Numbered from the stretch's first letter, positions 53,874 through 62,399 are shown. The stretch is DNA of 64,000 bases from Salinivirga cyanobacteriivorans (GCF_001443605.1 NZ_CP013118.1:4551001-4615000); one strand, 5' to 3'. Notes: generated by a model from the letters alone, not told the origin. A program made the numbers and translations.

Positions 53874-54473
53874 ATGGATATAAGTCACGAAGATTTTCAA
53901 AGAGCAAAAAGAATAAGCAGAGCTATTCAAGAATATCTTGAGTTAACAAATCAAGATGGTTTAAGAAGTACCGATATATATCCTGTTTTAGCAAAAAAAG
54001 GATTAATAGAAAAAGACAGACACAACGGATTGCATTTTAGAAAATTTCTTAGAAAACTAAAAGATAATAATTTGCTTAAATCGTTGATTCCTCAATGTGA
54101 ATATAGACATACAAAAACTGAGTTTCTTGAGTGGTATTTCTACCGTTCCATAGTGAAAACATCAGATGAAATAAATTCTACAACCGAAAGAAAGAAATTA
54201 ATTGTTCCTGAGACTGCTGAAGAAGAAATAAATGAGTTAATTGAAAAAGCAAAAAAACACATTGCGAAATTACCAAAACGAGACACTTCTGAATTTACTC
54301 CCCAAATGAATGAAATTCGAAACAATTATCCTCGAGCTTATGAAATATGGACTGAAAGAGAAATTGAGATAATGATAAGAGCTTATAATAAGTTCAAAAG
54401 AATTGACAAAGTTGCAGAACTTCTGCAAAGACAACCAAGTGTAGTTAAAGAAAGAATAGATAATAACAAATAA
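53874..54473 (+). CDS. unknown protein with C-terminal HTH/SANT-like tail, 199 aa
   Basis: I start at MDISHEDFQRAK (53874), because the in-frame codons upstream belong to the attC-like site. The N-terminal 90 residues look like a winged-helix-type domain (AIQEYLELTNQDGLRSTDIY, FRKFLRKLKDNNLLKSLIPQ). The last 45 residues (YEIWTEREIEIMIRAYNKFK, VAELLQRQPSVVKERI) form a Myb/SANT-like helix-turn-helix of the kind that ends in S-x-V-x-x-R-I. The next gene, 11 bases on, has the same kind of tail, which suggests the two bind the same DNA or each other. First gene of cassette 4. Confidence 0.6.
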   Translation: MDISHEDFQRAKRISRAIQEYLELTNQDGLRSTDIYPVLAKKGLIEKDRHNGLHFRKFLRKLKDNNLLKSLIPQCEYRHTKTEFLEWYFYRSIVKTSDEINSTTERKKLIVPETAEEEINELIEKAKKHIAKLPKRDTSEFTPQMNEIRNNYPRAYEIWTEREIEIMIRAYNKFKRIDKVAELLQRQPSVVKERIDNNK

Positions 54474-54484
54474 AACCTTTTGAG

Positions 54485-55363
54485 ATGGGATTTCATATTG
54501 TTAACATTGAAAACAAAAAGTTAAAACACGATTACGTTGAAACATTTGAAGAATTAGCATACGTTGACTTCATTACAAATGACACAATAATATATCAAGG
54601 AGAAGAGCATTGGAAACCTTTTAAAGTTTCTGATTCTAAACAATATGAACACTTTGCTAAAGGATGGTTCAGGGCGGGCATACAAGCGCAAGAACTATTT
54701 AAAGAGCAAGCATCCTCACAAGGTTATATTCTTGAAATGCTAAATCAAGACCAAAAAAGTTTTAAATCCTACACATCAAATGCAAAAAATCTTTCCATAA
54801 AAAGAGGAGATTTCTTAATTCGAAACTTTGGGAACATAGAGATTGATGTAAAATGCAGAAAGTTTGGGGAATCAAGCCAAGGGAAAACATTTGATTTTAA
54901 GTGTTCCGATGCACTAAAGCATCAAAATATGCAGAATTTTACCAATACTCCTATTCTAATTGCTGTTTACGAAAATAAAAATGATAGTCCCAATGAAGAT
55001 TCGATTTATATGTTTTCGATTAACAAATTAATGTCATCCCAAACAATTGAAAAACTCACACGAAAAGGAATAGGTGAATGCTATAGAATTCCATTAAGTT
55101 TTACTACTGAAGGATTTTCTCTGATTGATGAAACCTATAAATCGATAATTAAAAAAACAACAATTCCAGAATTTATAGAAATACAACGTCAGAAATATAA
55201 AAATGCATATTCAAAATGGACGGAAGAAGATGACAAAAAACTAGAATTATTATACTGTGAAGGTCAAACTATTAACGAATTAAGCAAATTATTTGAAAGA
55301 AATAATGGAGCAATAAGGTCAAGAATAAAAAAACTGGAATTGAAAGACAAATACGGTGGCTAA
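54485..55363 (+). CDS. putative PD-(D/E)XK-type nuclease with HTH/SANT-like tail, 292 aa
   Basis: The central part has GDFLIRNFGNIEIDVKCRKF (residues about 107-126), which fits the D...(D/E)-X-K active site of restriction-like nucleases, followed by a second strand ILIAVYENK. The C-terminal 45 residues (SKWTEEDDKKLELLYCEG, INELSKLFERNNGAIRSRIKKL) form a helix-turn-helix like the tail of the preceding protein. The stop codon TAA lies within the inverse core GGTGGCTAAC of site D. This may be a restriction or defence nuclease working with its neighbour; the nuclease call is motif-based only. Confidence 0.6.
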   Translation: MGFHIVNIENKKLKHDYVETFEELAYVDFITNDTIIYQGEEHWKPFKVSDSKQYEHFAKGWFRAGIQAQELFKEQASSQGYILEMLNQDQKSFKSYTSNAKNLSIKRGDFLIRNFGNIEIDVKCRKFGESSQGKTFDFKCSDALKHQNMQNFTNTPILIAVYENKNDSPNEDSIYMFSINKLMSSQTIEKLTRKGIGECYRIPLSFTTEGFSLIDETYKSIIKKTTIPEFIEIQRQKYKNAYSKWTEEDDKKLELLYCEGQTINELSKLFERNNGAIRSRIKKLELKDKYGG

Positions 55364-55491
55364 CAAGGGGTGTAACCAATTTGGGCTGAATGGGTTACGG
55401 AAACGGGTCGGCACGCAGGGAGCTTCTTAACGGGGGATAAATCCCAAGCCCCGCACACCCAAACTGGTCACACCCCCAGCCGTTATGCAAA
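55355..55491 (+). other. attC-like site D (137 bp)
   Basis: It opens with GGTGGCTAAC, the exact reverse complement of the GTTAGCCACC that starts cassette 4, and closes with GTTATGCAAA. The arms GGGGTGTAACCAATTTGGG (55367-55385) and CCCAAACTGGTCACACCCC (55458-55476) pair with two mismatches. The central loop is GC-rich and unlike sites A-C. Confidence 0.8.
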
Positions 55492-55572
55492 ATTGCAAGA
55501 TGCGACCGATATGAAAAAATAAAGAAAAGTTTCATTATGTGAAACTTTTTTCGTTTATTTGCGAATAATTAT

Positions 55573-55905
55573 ATGAAAGTACATTTAATAAAGAAACAGT
55601 CGATTGAAGATTATGTCGTAAAGAATGCAAGAGCTCGAGCATCTTTTGAGATATGGTTATCGATTCTAAAAAGAGCTGACTGGAATGAGCCAAGCGAGAT
55701 TGTGTCGACATTTAATAAGGCTGATATAATAGGAAAAGGAACAAATCGGGTTGTTTTTAATATTGCAGGAAACAATTACAGGATGATTTGTAAGTATCAT
55801 TTTGGAGCAACAAGAGTTCACCTTTTCATTCAGTGGATTGGGACACATGCAGAGTATACAAAACTTTGCAATGAAGGCAAACAGTTTGACATTAACAATT
55901 ATTGA
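55573..55905 (+). CDS. higB: HigB-type toxin (mRNA interferase)
   Basis: The 110-residue protein fits the HigB_toxin family: ARASFEIWLSILKRADWNEP, KADIIGKGTNRVVFNIAGNN, YRMICKYHF and VHLFIQWIGTHAEYTKL. HigB cleaves mRNA at the ribosome until bound by HigA. The antitoxin gene begins 18 bases downstream; toxin-first order is typical of higBA. It is the first gene of cassette 5, and toxin-antitoxin pairs are well-known stabilisers of integron arrays. Confidence 0.92.
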   Translation: MKVHLIKKQSIEDYVVKNARARASFEIWLSILKRADWNEPSEIVSTFNKADIIGKGTNRVVFNIAGNNYRMICKYHFGATRVHLFIQWIGTHAEYTKLCNEGKQFDINNY

Positions 55906-55923
55906 TTGAGAAAGGACATTAAA

Positions 55924-56367
55924 ATGGAAGCATTAAAATTCACAGTGATAAAAACAATTGAGCAGTATAACGATTATTGTAATATACTTGACGACCTGAT
56001 TTCTAAAGATGAAATTAAGTTCCAGGATGAAATAGAATTATTGACGTTACTAATTGAAAAGTGGGATAGCGAGAATAATTCATTTAAGGATTCTGATCCA
56101 ATCGAAATCCTAAAAGCAATTATGGACGAACACGAGTTAAAGGCTAAAGATTTAGTTTCCATTTTGGGATTGACTAAAGGAACAATTTCTAAGATTCTTA
56201 ATTATCAAAAAGGACTTTCAAAGGACACAATCAGAAAACTATCTGACCATTTTAAGATTTCCCAAGAAGCGTTTAACAGGCCATATCGATTGAAAAATGA
56301 AATAAACAGAAGATATCGAAATGCAAGCTTGATGAACACACGAAAGAATATTACAGAAATGAGTTGA
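55924..56367 (+). CDS. higA: HigA-type antitoxin
   Basis: I start at ATG 55924 (MEALKFTVIKTIEQYNDYC), giving 147 residues. The C-terminal half holds a Xre-type helix-turn-helix (LKAIMDEHELKAKDLVSILG, LTKGTISKILNYQKGLSKDT) and RLKNE near the end, as in HigA proteins paired with this HigB class. It neutralises HigB and represses the operon. The stop is 7 bases before the interrupted attC-like site E. Confidence 0.9.
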   Translation: MEALKFTVIKTIEQYNDYCNILDDLISKDEIKFQDEIELLTLLIEKWDSENNSFKDSDPIEILKAIMDEHELKAKDLVSILGLTKGTISKILNYQKGLSKDTIRKLSDHFKISQEAFNRPYRLKNEINRRYRNASLMNTRKNITEMS

Positions 56368-56381
56368 AGCAACTTTGCATA

Positions 56382-57120
56382 ATCGAGTAGATGGCCGGTG
56401 AGCTAAAACAGCCCACCGGAGCACCTCTCACAGTTCTGCTGAGCCTGTCGAAGTACCACCGTACGTACGGATCACGTATACGGCGGTTCTCTAAACCATG
56501 GGAACCGAGGACGAAGGACGAGTTCAGCGAAGCTAAACAGCGTGTAGTGTTTCCTGTTACGCTTTCCCGCGGCTGGTATTCACTTTGCAGTGCATAGACC
56601 TCCTACGCGAATTTGCAACGATTTAAAGTTCAGCCCTTCGCCGGCTTGTGAGGCCTCCAAACTTACCTGTCTATCATTAAGGGTTTGGCTCGTTTCCACT
56701 GGTTACTACGGCTTCGGCTGACTTCTTGGTGTATAGAAATACCGAATCTAGTCCAAGACCTCCCCTGGTAAGAACATCGTCCTTCGACCTATTCCTGTTG
56801 CATCTACAGGAAAAGAATGCTGATTTCAGGCTTTGCAAAGCTGTGATTGCTAACCCTCCTTTTCCTGCCTCTGTATGCACTTCCTGTGCGTCAGTACAGG
56901 TCTTTGCAGTTTCGCTTCCTTCAGTGCTCAGATCGCTCTGAACCACCTTGCGTCTTACTAATCGGCTCATGCTTATTTATCAGCTTGCCGATAAAGGATT
57001 TACACCCTTTGGACTAAAATAACACCACTCGACCATGGCATATTGAAAATTTATTTGCATATTTCGGCTTTTTCAATTACTTTCGGTCGAGTGTGTGCTG
57101 CATGCTCATGCAGGGCACAC
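56382..57120 (-). mobile_element. ORF-less group II intron, copy 1 (about 739 nt)
   Basis: On the minus strand the intron begins GTGTG (the GUGYG 5' end), runs through a conserved 5' domain I, and ends CTACTCGAT. A domain-V-like hairpin lies at 56457-56491 (ACCGCCGTATACG...CGTACGTACGGTGGT) and a domain-VI-like hairpin CCGGTGGGCTGTTTTAGCTC with CACCGG near the 3' end. No reverse transcriptase/maturase frame exists; the small frames inside are RNA, not protein. The exons read CACTGT and TATGCAAAG, so the intron splits the attC-like core. It differs from copy 2 by only about four substitutions and one indel. Confidence 0.8.
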
Positions 57121-57192
57121 ACAGTGGCGAATAAAGCAAAGGCAGCCAGTACTTTTCGTGGGTTCGAGGTTTATATTTAGCCCCGCCAAAAC

Positions 57193-57222
57193 TTCGTTTT
57201 AACGGGTAAAGATGTATATTTG
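57193..57222 (+). promoter_or_regulatory. possible cassette promoter inside attC-like site E
   Basis: TTCG (57193-57196), an 18-base spacer and TATATTTG (57215-57222) are close to the Bacteroidota TTTG-N19-TAnnTTTG promoter. It lies in the loop of site E and points at the gene starting at 57349. Confidence 0.35.
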
Positions 57223-57348
57223 TAAAACAAAGTTTTGGCTCTGTGAAGTTTGATTGGTATTTGCAAGTAAGGCCTTCGCTTCATCGCCACAACGTTAGGT
57301 TGCAAAAAGGAAGAATGAAACTGTATTACAAAAATAAATAGTAAAATC

Positions 57349-58437
57349 ATGAGAAAACTACTTGCACTAATTTTTTTATTGACAGCTTTGGTAAGTTATA
57401 GCCAAAGATATCCGAAATCTTTTGACCCATTTGTAGCTGAAAATGGTAAAACCTTTAAAGTAGGAGATACTATAACATTTACTGAACCACATAATTTTGA
57501 TAAGGAATTTTCAACAATTTATAATAATAAGTCGCTCGAATCAAGGACAGATGCTTTATATGTAACAGACGATCCTACTACTGGGGAACGACTAATTTAT
57601 GACAGACGATTTAAAAGTTATCCAATCAGATATTTTATTTCGCATCCCAATGGAAAAAAAATTGCAGCTTTAAAAATTAATATGCTTTACAATTTCTTTG
57701 TTGATATAAATCAAGCAATTAAATACGATGAAATAGCCAATTGCAATCCTTTATATGTGAAGTCGATATGGACTGAGAATACTCCCTTGACGGATAGTAT
57801 TGCTTTTCTTCAATACCTTGCAAGAGAAAAAGGTGTTTCAAAAGATATTGCAAAAGAATACTTGTATTTATTTCACAGAAATAAATACAACTCAATTCGA
57901 GAAGATGAATTTGAATTTCATCAAAATCTGAAGGAAACCCAAAAAAAGCTAACTGATTTGTTAGAAATGCAGGATACTAGTAAAGTGTTTATAATGAATT
58001 TTAAGGATGAAGTTGGTAATTATGATTTTGATAAAGAGGCTTTTCCAATTAAATGGAAACATAATGGAGAACAGGTGTATACTGATTTATGGGAGATTTT
58101 AACACCATATGATATAAACAAGGATAAAGTAAAATTGACAGATTTGCGGATTCAGTTTAATAATACAAATCAATTTAGTGAGTTAAAGCTAAATATGGAA
58201 AAAGCTAGTCAATTCGTTAAATTTAATAAAGACAATTCTGGGAATGTTGATAGAGATATTTACATGAAAATTAGCTTTAGAATAACAGGATTGAAAGATG
58301 GGAATAAGGTGACAAAGAGTTATTATCGGGGTGAAAAATACTTAACGGCTAATATTATTAGTATTGACTTTTTTGCTAAGAATAAAGAAAGATATATTGA
58401 TTATTACCATTGGTGGTTAAATAGATTGGAAAAATAG
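57349..58437 (+). CDS. unknown secreted cassette protein, 362 aa
   Basis: A signal peptide (KLLALIFLLTALVSYSQ) precedes a soluble protein with no family I recognise. Blocks that could be conserved are FKVGDTITFTEPHNFDKEF, ANCNPLYVKSIWTENTPLTD and a C-terminal FRITGLKDGNKV and DYYHWWLNRLE. It is the only gene of cassette 6 and its stop is 8 bases before the interrupted site F. A possible promoter lies within site E upstream. Confidence 0.65.
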   Translation: MRKLLALIFLLTALVSYSQRYPKSFDPFVAENGKTFKVGDTITFTEPHNFDKEFSTIYNNKSLESRTDALYVTDDPTTGERLIYDRRFKSYPIRYFISHPNGKKIAALKINMLYNFFVDINQAIKYDEIANCNPLYVKSIWTENTPLTDSIAFLQYLAREKGVSKDIAKEYLYLFHRNKYNSIREDEFEFHQNLKETQKKLTDLLEMQDTSKVFIMNFKDEVGNYDFDKEAFPIKWKHNGEQVYTDLWEILTPYDINKDKVKLTDLRIQFNNTNQFSELKLNMEKASQFVKFNKDNSGNVDRDIYMKISFRITGLKDGNKVTKSYYRGEKYLTANIISIDFFAKNKERYIDYYHWWLNRLEK

Positions 58438-58444
58438 AAATTTC

Positions 58445-59324
58445 GCAACCTAATCGAGTAGATGGCCGGTGAGCTAAAACAGCCCACCGGAGCACCTCTC
58501 ACAGTTCTGCTGAGCCTGTCGAAGTACCACCGTACGTACGGATCACGTATACGGCGGTTCTCTAAACCATGGGAACCGAGGACGAAGGACGAGTTCAGCG
58601 AAGCTAAACAGCGTGTAGTGTTTCCTGTTACGCTTTCCCGCGGCTGGTATTCACTTTGCAGTGCATAGACCTCCTACGCGAATTTGCAACGATTTAAAGT
58701 TCAGCCCTTCGCCGGCTTGTGAGGCCTCCAAACTTACCTGTCTATCATTAAGGGTTTGGCTCGTTTCCACTGGTTACTACGGCTTCGGCTGACTTCTTGG
58801 TGTATAGAAATACCGAATCTAGTCCAAGACCTCCCCTGGTAAGAACATCGTCCTTCGACCTATTCCTGTTGCATCTACAGGAAAAGGATGCTGATTTCAG
58901 GCTTTGCAAAGCTGTGATTGCTAACCCCTCCTTTTCCTGCCTCTGTATGCACTTCCTGTGCGTCAGTACAGGTCTTTGCAGTTTCGCTTCCTTCAGTGCT
59001 CAGATCGCTCTGAACCACCTTGCGTCTTACTAATCGGCTCATGCTTATTTATCAGCTTGCCGATAAAGGGTTTACACCCTTTGGACTAAAATAACACCAC
59101 TCGACCATGGCATATTGAAAATTTATTTGCATATTTCGGCTTTTTCAATTGCTTTCGGTCGAGTGTGTGCTGCATGCTCATGCAGGGCACACACATGCTG
59201 TCATACGCCATGCGGGCGGTCGTTTGACCGCAAAATTTGTCGGCTCAAGCTAGGTTCTTATCGGGCGGACTGAGAAACGGCTTCGAAAATCCCCGCAAGG
59301 CGCATACAGCTATTCGTTGTGAGC
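58445..59324 (+). other. attC-like site F, interrupted by a group II intron
   Basis: GCAACCTA (58445-58452) left of the intron and AC (59193-59194) right of it join to GCAACCTAAC, the exact reverse complement of the GTTAGGTTGC that starts cassette 6. The site closes with GTTGTGAGC (59316-59324). The arms GCTGTCATACGCCATGCGGG (59197-59216) and CCCGCAAGGCGCATACAGC (59292-59310) pair with few mismatches. Confidence 0.75.
58453..59192 (-). mobile_element. ORF-less group II intron, copy 2 (about 740 nt)
   Basis: This has the same orientation and structure as copy 1: GTGTG at the 5' end, a domain-V-like hairpin, a domain-VI-like hairpin and CTACTCGAT at the 3' end. The exons read GCATGT and TAGGTTGCG, again splitting the core between TGT and TA. 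A 23-base segment containing CTTCGACAGGCTCAG lies between domains V and VI in both copies. There is no intron-encoded protein, so splicing or mobility would depend on a maturase elsewhere. Confidence 0.8.
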
Positions 59325-59348
59325 AATTTAATAAGAATACACGATCTT

Positions 59349-61295
59349 ATGAAGAACCAAACAAATCAAATACTTCAAATTATGAGGTCTATTATAGCCT
59401 TAATCTGGGCTGTAATGTTTTTTTCAGTGTTTATGGTACATACCTTGACTGCTCAAGGCATAAAGGATAATTGGGAAGACAATGTGACCTCAGCTGAGAT
59501 TAAAACATGGGCTGATAAGCTGTTAAACCGTTATTATGAAGATAAAGGATTTGTGGGAGGCGTGATCTCAATCGTTAAAGATGGCGAGACAGTTTTTCAG
59601 GAAGGCTATGGTTTTGCCAATTATTTCGAAGGTATTAAGGCGGATCCGAAAACAACACCATTCAGAAGTGGATCTACCAGTAAAGTATTTACAGCAATTG
59701 CTATCATGCAGTTGGTGGAAAAAGGAACGATACGATTGGACGGAAATGTAAATGTTTATTTAGACAGGACTCAGCTTGACCAACATCTTGGAGAAGTTAC
59801 GGTAAGAGACTTACTCACTCATACAGCGGGGTACGATGAAAGATTTCGAAATACGCTGAAGATAAAGGTCCAGAATGAACTTGCCTCAGAAGAGTATTTG
59901 CGAAAGATTCGGCACAAACAGATAGCGCCTTCAGGGGAAAGGATACAATACTCGAACTATGCAATGGGGATGCTGGGTGTTCTGCTTGAAGATGTTACTG
60001 GGCTTTCCTACAGAGAGTATCTTCATCGTAATATTCTTGAACCTCTCGGCATGAATTGTACTTATATCGAGACTCCAGCTGACCTTCCGGATGACAGTAT
60101 CGCTGTCGAACATGTTCTTACAAATGACGGAAAAATACAACCTCAGGACTTTTACTATAAAGCTCCTGCTTTTTTAGGATCAGGGGGATTATTTTATACA
60201 GCCAACGACATGGCAACGTTTATGAATGCTGTATTGGGCAAGTCCAGTACTCTCCTGGAGAAGAAGACCTGGGATGAGACTCTTTCGGTACAGGAAAGTG
60301 CAAATCCATATACGGGGGTTGGTTACGGATTCTGGATCTATGAAAGAAGCCGGAACGACACACTGGCTCACGGCTCTGAAGCAACCATTATCGGTCATCC
60401 CGGTGGCACTGAAACGTTTAAATCCAAGATGCTGCTGTTTCCTAAAGCGAATGCCGGCATTTTTGTTGCTCTGGTAGGAGCTCCAAGCCGAACATTCGCC
60501 GGAAGTCCCGGATTGACACCACACACGGTTACCGATAGCTTCATAAATACATTTAGAGGACGTAAAGAATTGAACCTGGGTGAGACAGAGGTTGATTTTT
60601 TAAAGCAATTTGAAGGCAACTACTACAGTACAAGAAGAGCCTGGACGGGTGAAGAAGCGTTCCGGGATGCACTGATTTATGAAAGCCTTCATGTATTTGT
60701 CCGGGACAGCAGTTTATATGCGGATGGGTTTGGATCGCTCAACCTGTTCAGAGGAAATCCTCGCAAGCTAAAATGGATATCCGACAGATCTTTTCTCCTG
60801 GAAGATTCGGACGAAATTATTTCTTTTTCCAAAAATGGTGAATACATGAACCGGGCAGTCTACAACAACTACGACAGAGTTGGGCCGCTTGGGACTCCAA
60901 AAGCACTGATTATGATCCTTTCAGTAGTATCACTGGTTCTTTTGTCTTCATTTGTACTACTATTCAATAATTTTAAGAATACCAACAAAGGGTTTGAGAT
61001 TCTATCAGCGCCCGTCTCGCTTCTTGCAATAACGACTTCTTTCTTCCAACTGTTGATGTTTGGAGTATTTCGCATCCACTTCAGGCTTGATAATAATGTT
61101 TTCATGATACAAAACATTCTTGGCTGGTCGGTTCTTCTATTCACAATACTAATGACATTTCTGGTGATCCGCGACATAAGAAAACAAAGCATTAAATTAA
61201 GAAGTCCACGTGCCCTACATCGAGTGGTTATTCTGATATCTTTGTGGGTTCTAAATTTGTTTTTTGTTTGTTATGACATTATTCAAATTGTATGA
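59349..61295 (+). CDS. membrane-anchored serine hydrolase (class C beta-lactamase family)
   Basis: I start at MKNQTNQIL (59349), giving 648 residues; the earlier GTG lies in the attC-like core. The N-terminal hydrophobic stretch (IIALIWAVMFFSVFMVHTL) is a signal or anchor. The beta-lactamase/esterase domain has the serine in FRSGSTSKVFTA (S-x-x-K), RIQYSNYAMGMLG (Y-x-N) and LAHGSEATIIGHPGGT (H-x-G type). The last 130 residues contain four hydrophobic segments. Such proteins include peptidases, esterases and peptide hydrolases; substrate unknown. Its DNA is more GC-rich than most of the other cassettes. It follows site F and is probably cassette 7. Confidence 0.82.
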   Translation: MKNQTNQILQIMRSIIALIWAVMFFSVFMVHTLTAQGIKDNWEDNVTSAEIKTWADKLLNRYYEDKGFVGGVISIVKDGETVFQEGYGFANYFEGIKADPKTTPFRSGSTSKVFTAIAIMQLVEKGTIRLDGNVNVYLDRTQLDQHLGEVTVRDLLTHTAGYDERFRNTLKIKVQNELASEEYLRKIRHKQIAPSGERIQYSNYAMGMLGVLLEDVTGLSYREYLHRNILEPLGMNCTYIETPADLPDDSIAVEHVLTNDGKIQPQDFYYKAPAFLGSGGLFYTANDMATFMNAVLGKSSTLLEKKTWDETLSVQESANPYTGVGYGFWIYERSRNDTLAHGSEATIIGHPGGTETFKSKMLLFPKANAGIFVALVGAPSRTFAGSPGLTPHTVTDSFINTFRGRKELNLGETEVDFLKQFEGNYYSTRRAWTGEEAFRDALIYESLHVFVRDSSLYADGFGSLNLFRGNPRKLKWISDRSFLLEDSDEIISFSKNGEYMNRAVYNNYDRVGPLGTPKALIMILSVVSLVLLSSFVLLFNNFKNTNKGFEILSAPVSLLAITTSFFQLLMFGVFRIHFRLDNNVFMIQNILGWSVLLFTILMTFLVIRDIRKQSIKLRSPRALHRVVILISLWVLNLFFVCYDIIQIV

Positions 61296-62024
61296 TTTCC
61301 GACCATCAGAATCTAAAGAGTGGAATGAAAATTATCGTCAAAAAAATCATTAATTTGTTACCTGTTTCCAGCGTTCTGCATCAAAACATTGCCCTAGATA
61401 TTATGTAAAAAGTGAAGAAGTAGTTGTTGCTCATAACATGCTGTATAAACAATTGGGGATTAATATTTTAGGCAAGAAGCCGATTTAGTAACAATTGTAA
61501 CCAACAGATATGGGCCAGATAGTCATTCCCATGAATTAATTCGAGTAGAACATTCATTCCTGGCCCGGTCCGCCAATGGCTTTAGCCCTCATGAGTTTAC
61601 GAGTAATTTGGTCTGGCCAACCCGTCTTGGGTCTGGTTGTTGATCAGCAGTGAAAAGTTTGCCAGCTAGCCGCATGAAGAAAAATGCGTTAAGAAAACCT
61701 TGTTATTATGGCGTCAAAGTTTGCGCTGTTTGAGCACCGATTAAAAAAAAAAAAATCGGTGTGAGTTCGTAAACTTTAGCCATAATGACCAGGTTTTTAG
61801 CATTTTTCTGTAAGCGGCGGGTTTTTTTTGGTTACTTTTTTTGACCTGCAGCAAAAAAAGTAAGATTAAAGATCGTAAGTGAAAATAGAATTTTCCATAC
61901 CAGTGCATTCTGCAGTTTGGGTGCCCCATTGCACAAAACAGAAAACCTTGTTAGAAAAACGTTTCGATGAGTGGAAGGGGCGCAATAGGCAAATCGATGA
62001 TGTTTTGGTTTGGGGTATTCAGTT
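61296..62024. other. non-coding region with decayed repeat sequence
   Basis: No convincing gene lies here. The stretch contains the attC remnant at 61429, a run of 13 A (61743-61755 region), and a G/T- and A-rich segment around 61810-61860 (GGGTTTTTTTTGGTTAC, then GCAAAAAAAGTAAG) of the sort found as dispersed non-coding repeats in Bacteroidota. The minus-strand terminator for the SiaBC genes should also be here, but no clear one is visible. Confidence 0.4.
61429..61475 (+). other. decayed attC-like remnant G
   Basis: GCTCATAAC (61429-61437) differs by one base from GCTCACAAC, the expected reverse complement of the GTTGTGAGC that starts cassette 7. ATGCTGTAT, resembling the start of the left arm of site F, follows. 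No matching right arm or core was found, so the site looks truncated and would close the array. Confidence 0.4.
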
Positions 62025-62399
62025 TTAAACCTTCTCAATTTCAAAATCTACATCCAGCATTTTCTGATAGCGTAATCCCGCATTATACATATCGAGATCG
62101 GCCGCCTGGTATTTCCATATAATTTTCACCTGAGCTTTTTCAGAGAGTTTTTCCAGAAGAAAGAAAACCTTTGAAAGCTGTTTGGCTGTACTTGTCGAAA
62201 AGTAATCAAGGTAAAAAATAAAGGTATTCTCAGGGTTTGGCTGGTCAATGTACTGGTTGAGCCAGTCAAAAATAGGCTGAAAAAATCCAACGGCATCCTC
62301 TGGCAGGCTCTTTTCTGTAATCTCAAATTGGTTCTTCTCAGCATCAAAAATAACTCTTGGTGTATCTTTGGTGGCTTCAATATATAGAACAGGCATCAT
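62025..62399 (-). CDS. SiaC-type regulatory phosphoprotein (DUF1987), second copy
   Basis: The 124-residue STAS-like protein has the family pattern: PRVIFDAEKNQFEITEKSLPEDA with the candidate phospho-acceptor Ser/Thr in KSLPE, FLDYFSTSTAKQL (seen as YLDYFSTSTAKQL), and a VKIIWKYQAADLDMYNAG block. In Pseudomonas SiaC is phosphorylated by SiaB, dephosphorylated by the SpoIIE-like SiaA, and activates a diguanylate cyclase. It lies 2 bases after another SiaC gene. Confidence 0.88.
   Translation of the reverse strand: MMPVLYIEATKDTPRVIFDAEKNQFEITEKSLPEDAVGFFQPIFDWLNQYIDQPNPENTFIFYLDYFSTSTAKQLSKVFFLLEKLSEKAQVKIIWKYQAADLDMYNAGLRYQKMLDVDFEIEKV

Larger units (their letters stand above)
56374..57303 (+). 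other. attC-like site E, interrupted by a group II intron
   Basis: Left of the intron is TTTGCATA (56374-56381) and right of it AC (57121-57122). Joined, they give TTTGCATAAC, the exact reverse complement of the GTTATGCAAA that starts cassette 5. The site closes with GTTAGGTTGC (57294-57303). The arms GTGGCGAATAAAGCAAAGGC (57124-57143) and GCCTTCGCTTCATCGCCAC (57272-57290) pair with a few mismatches. Without the intron the site is about 191 bp. Confidence 0.75.

Noticed and set aside
56391..56970. Small protein-like frames inside the group II introns (68 and 97 codons on opposite strands)
   Set aside because: They recur only because the intron RNA is repeated; they overlap catalytic RNA domains and have no protein features.
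44604..61437. Integron integrase within the window
   Set aside because: I looked for a tyrosine recombinase near both ends of the array and found none; only the cassettes are visible.
61741..62044. Two minus-strand frames of 62-70 codons after the serine hydrolase gene
   Set aside because: They run through homopolymer tracts of a dispersed non-coding repeat and resemble no protein family.
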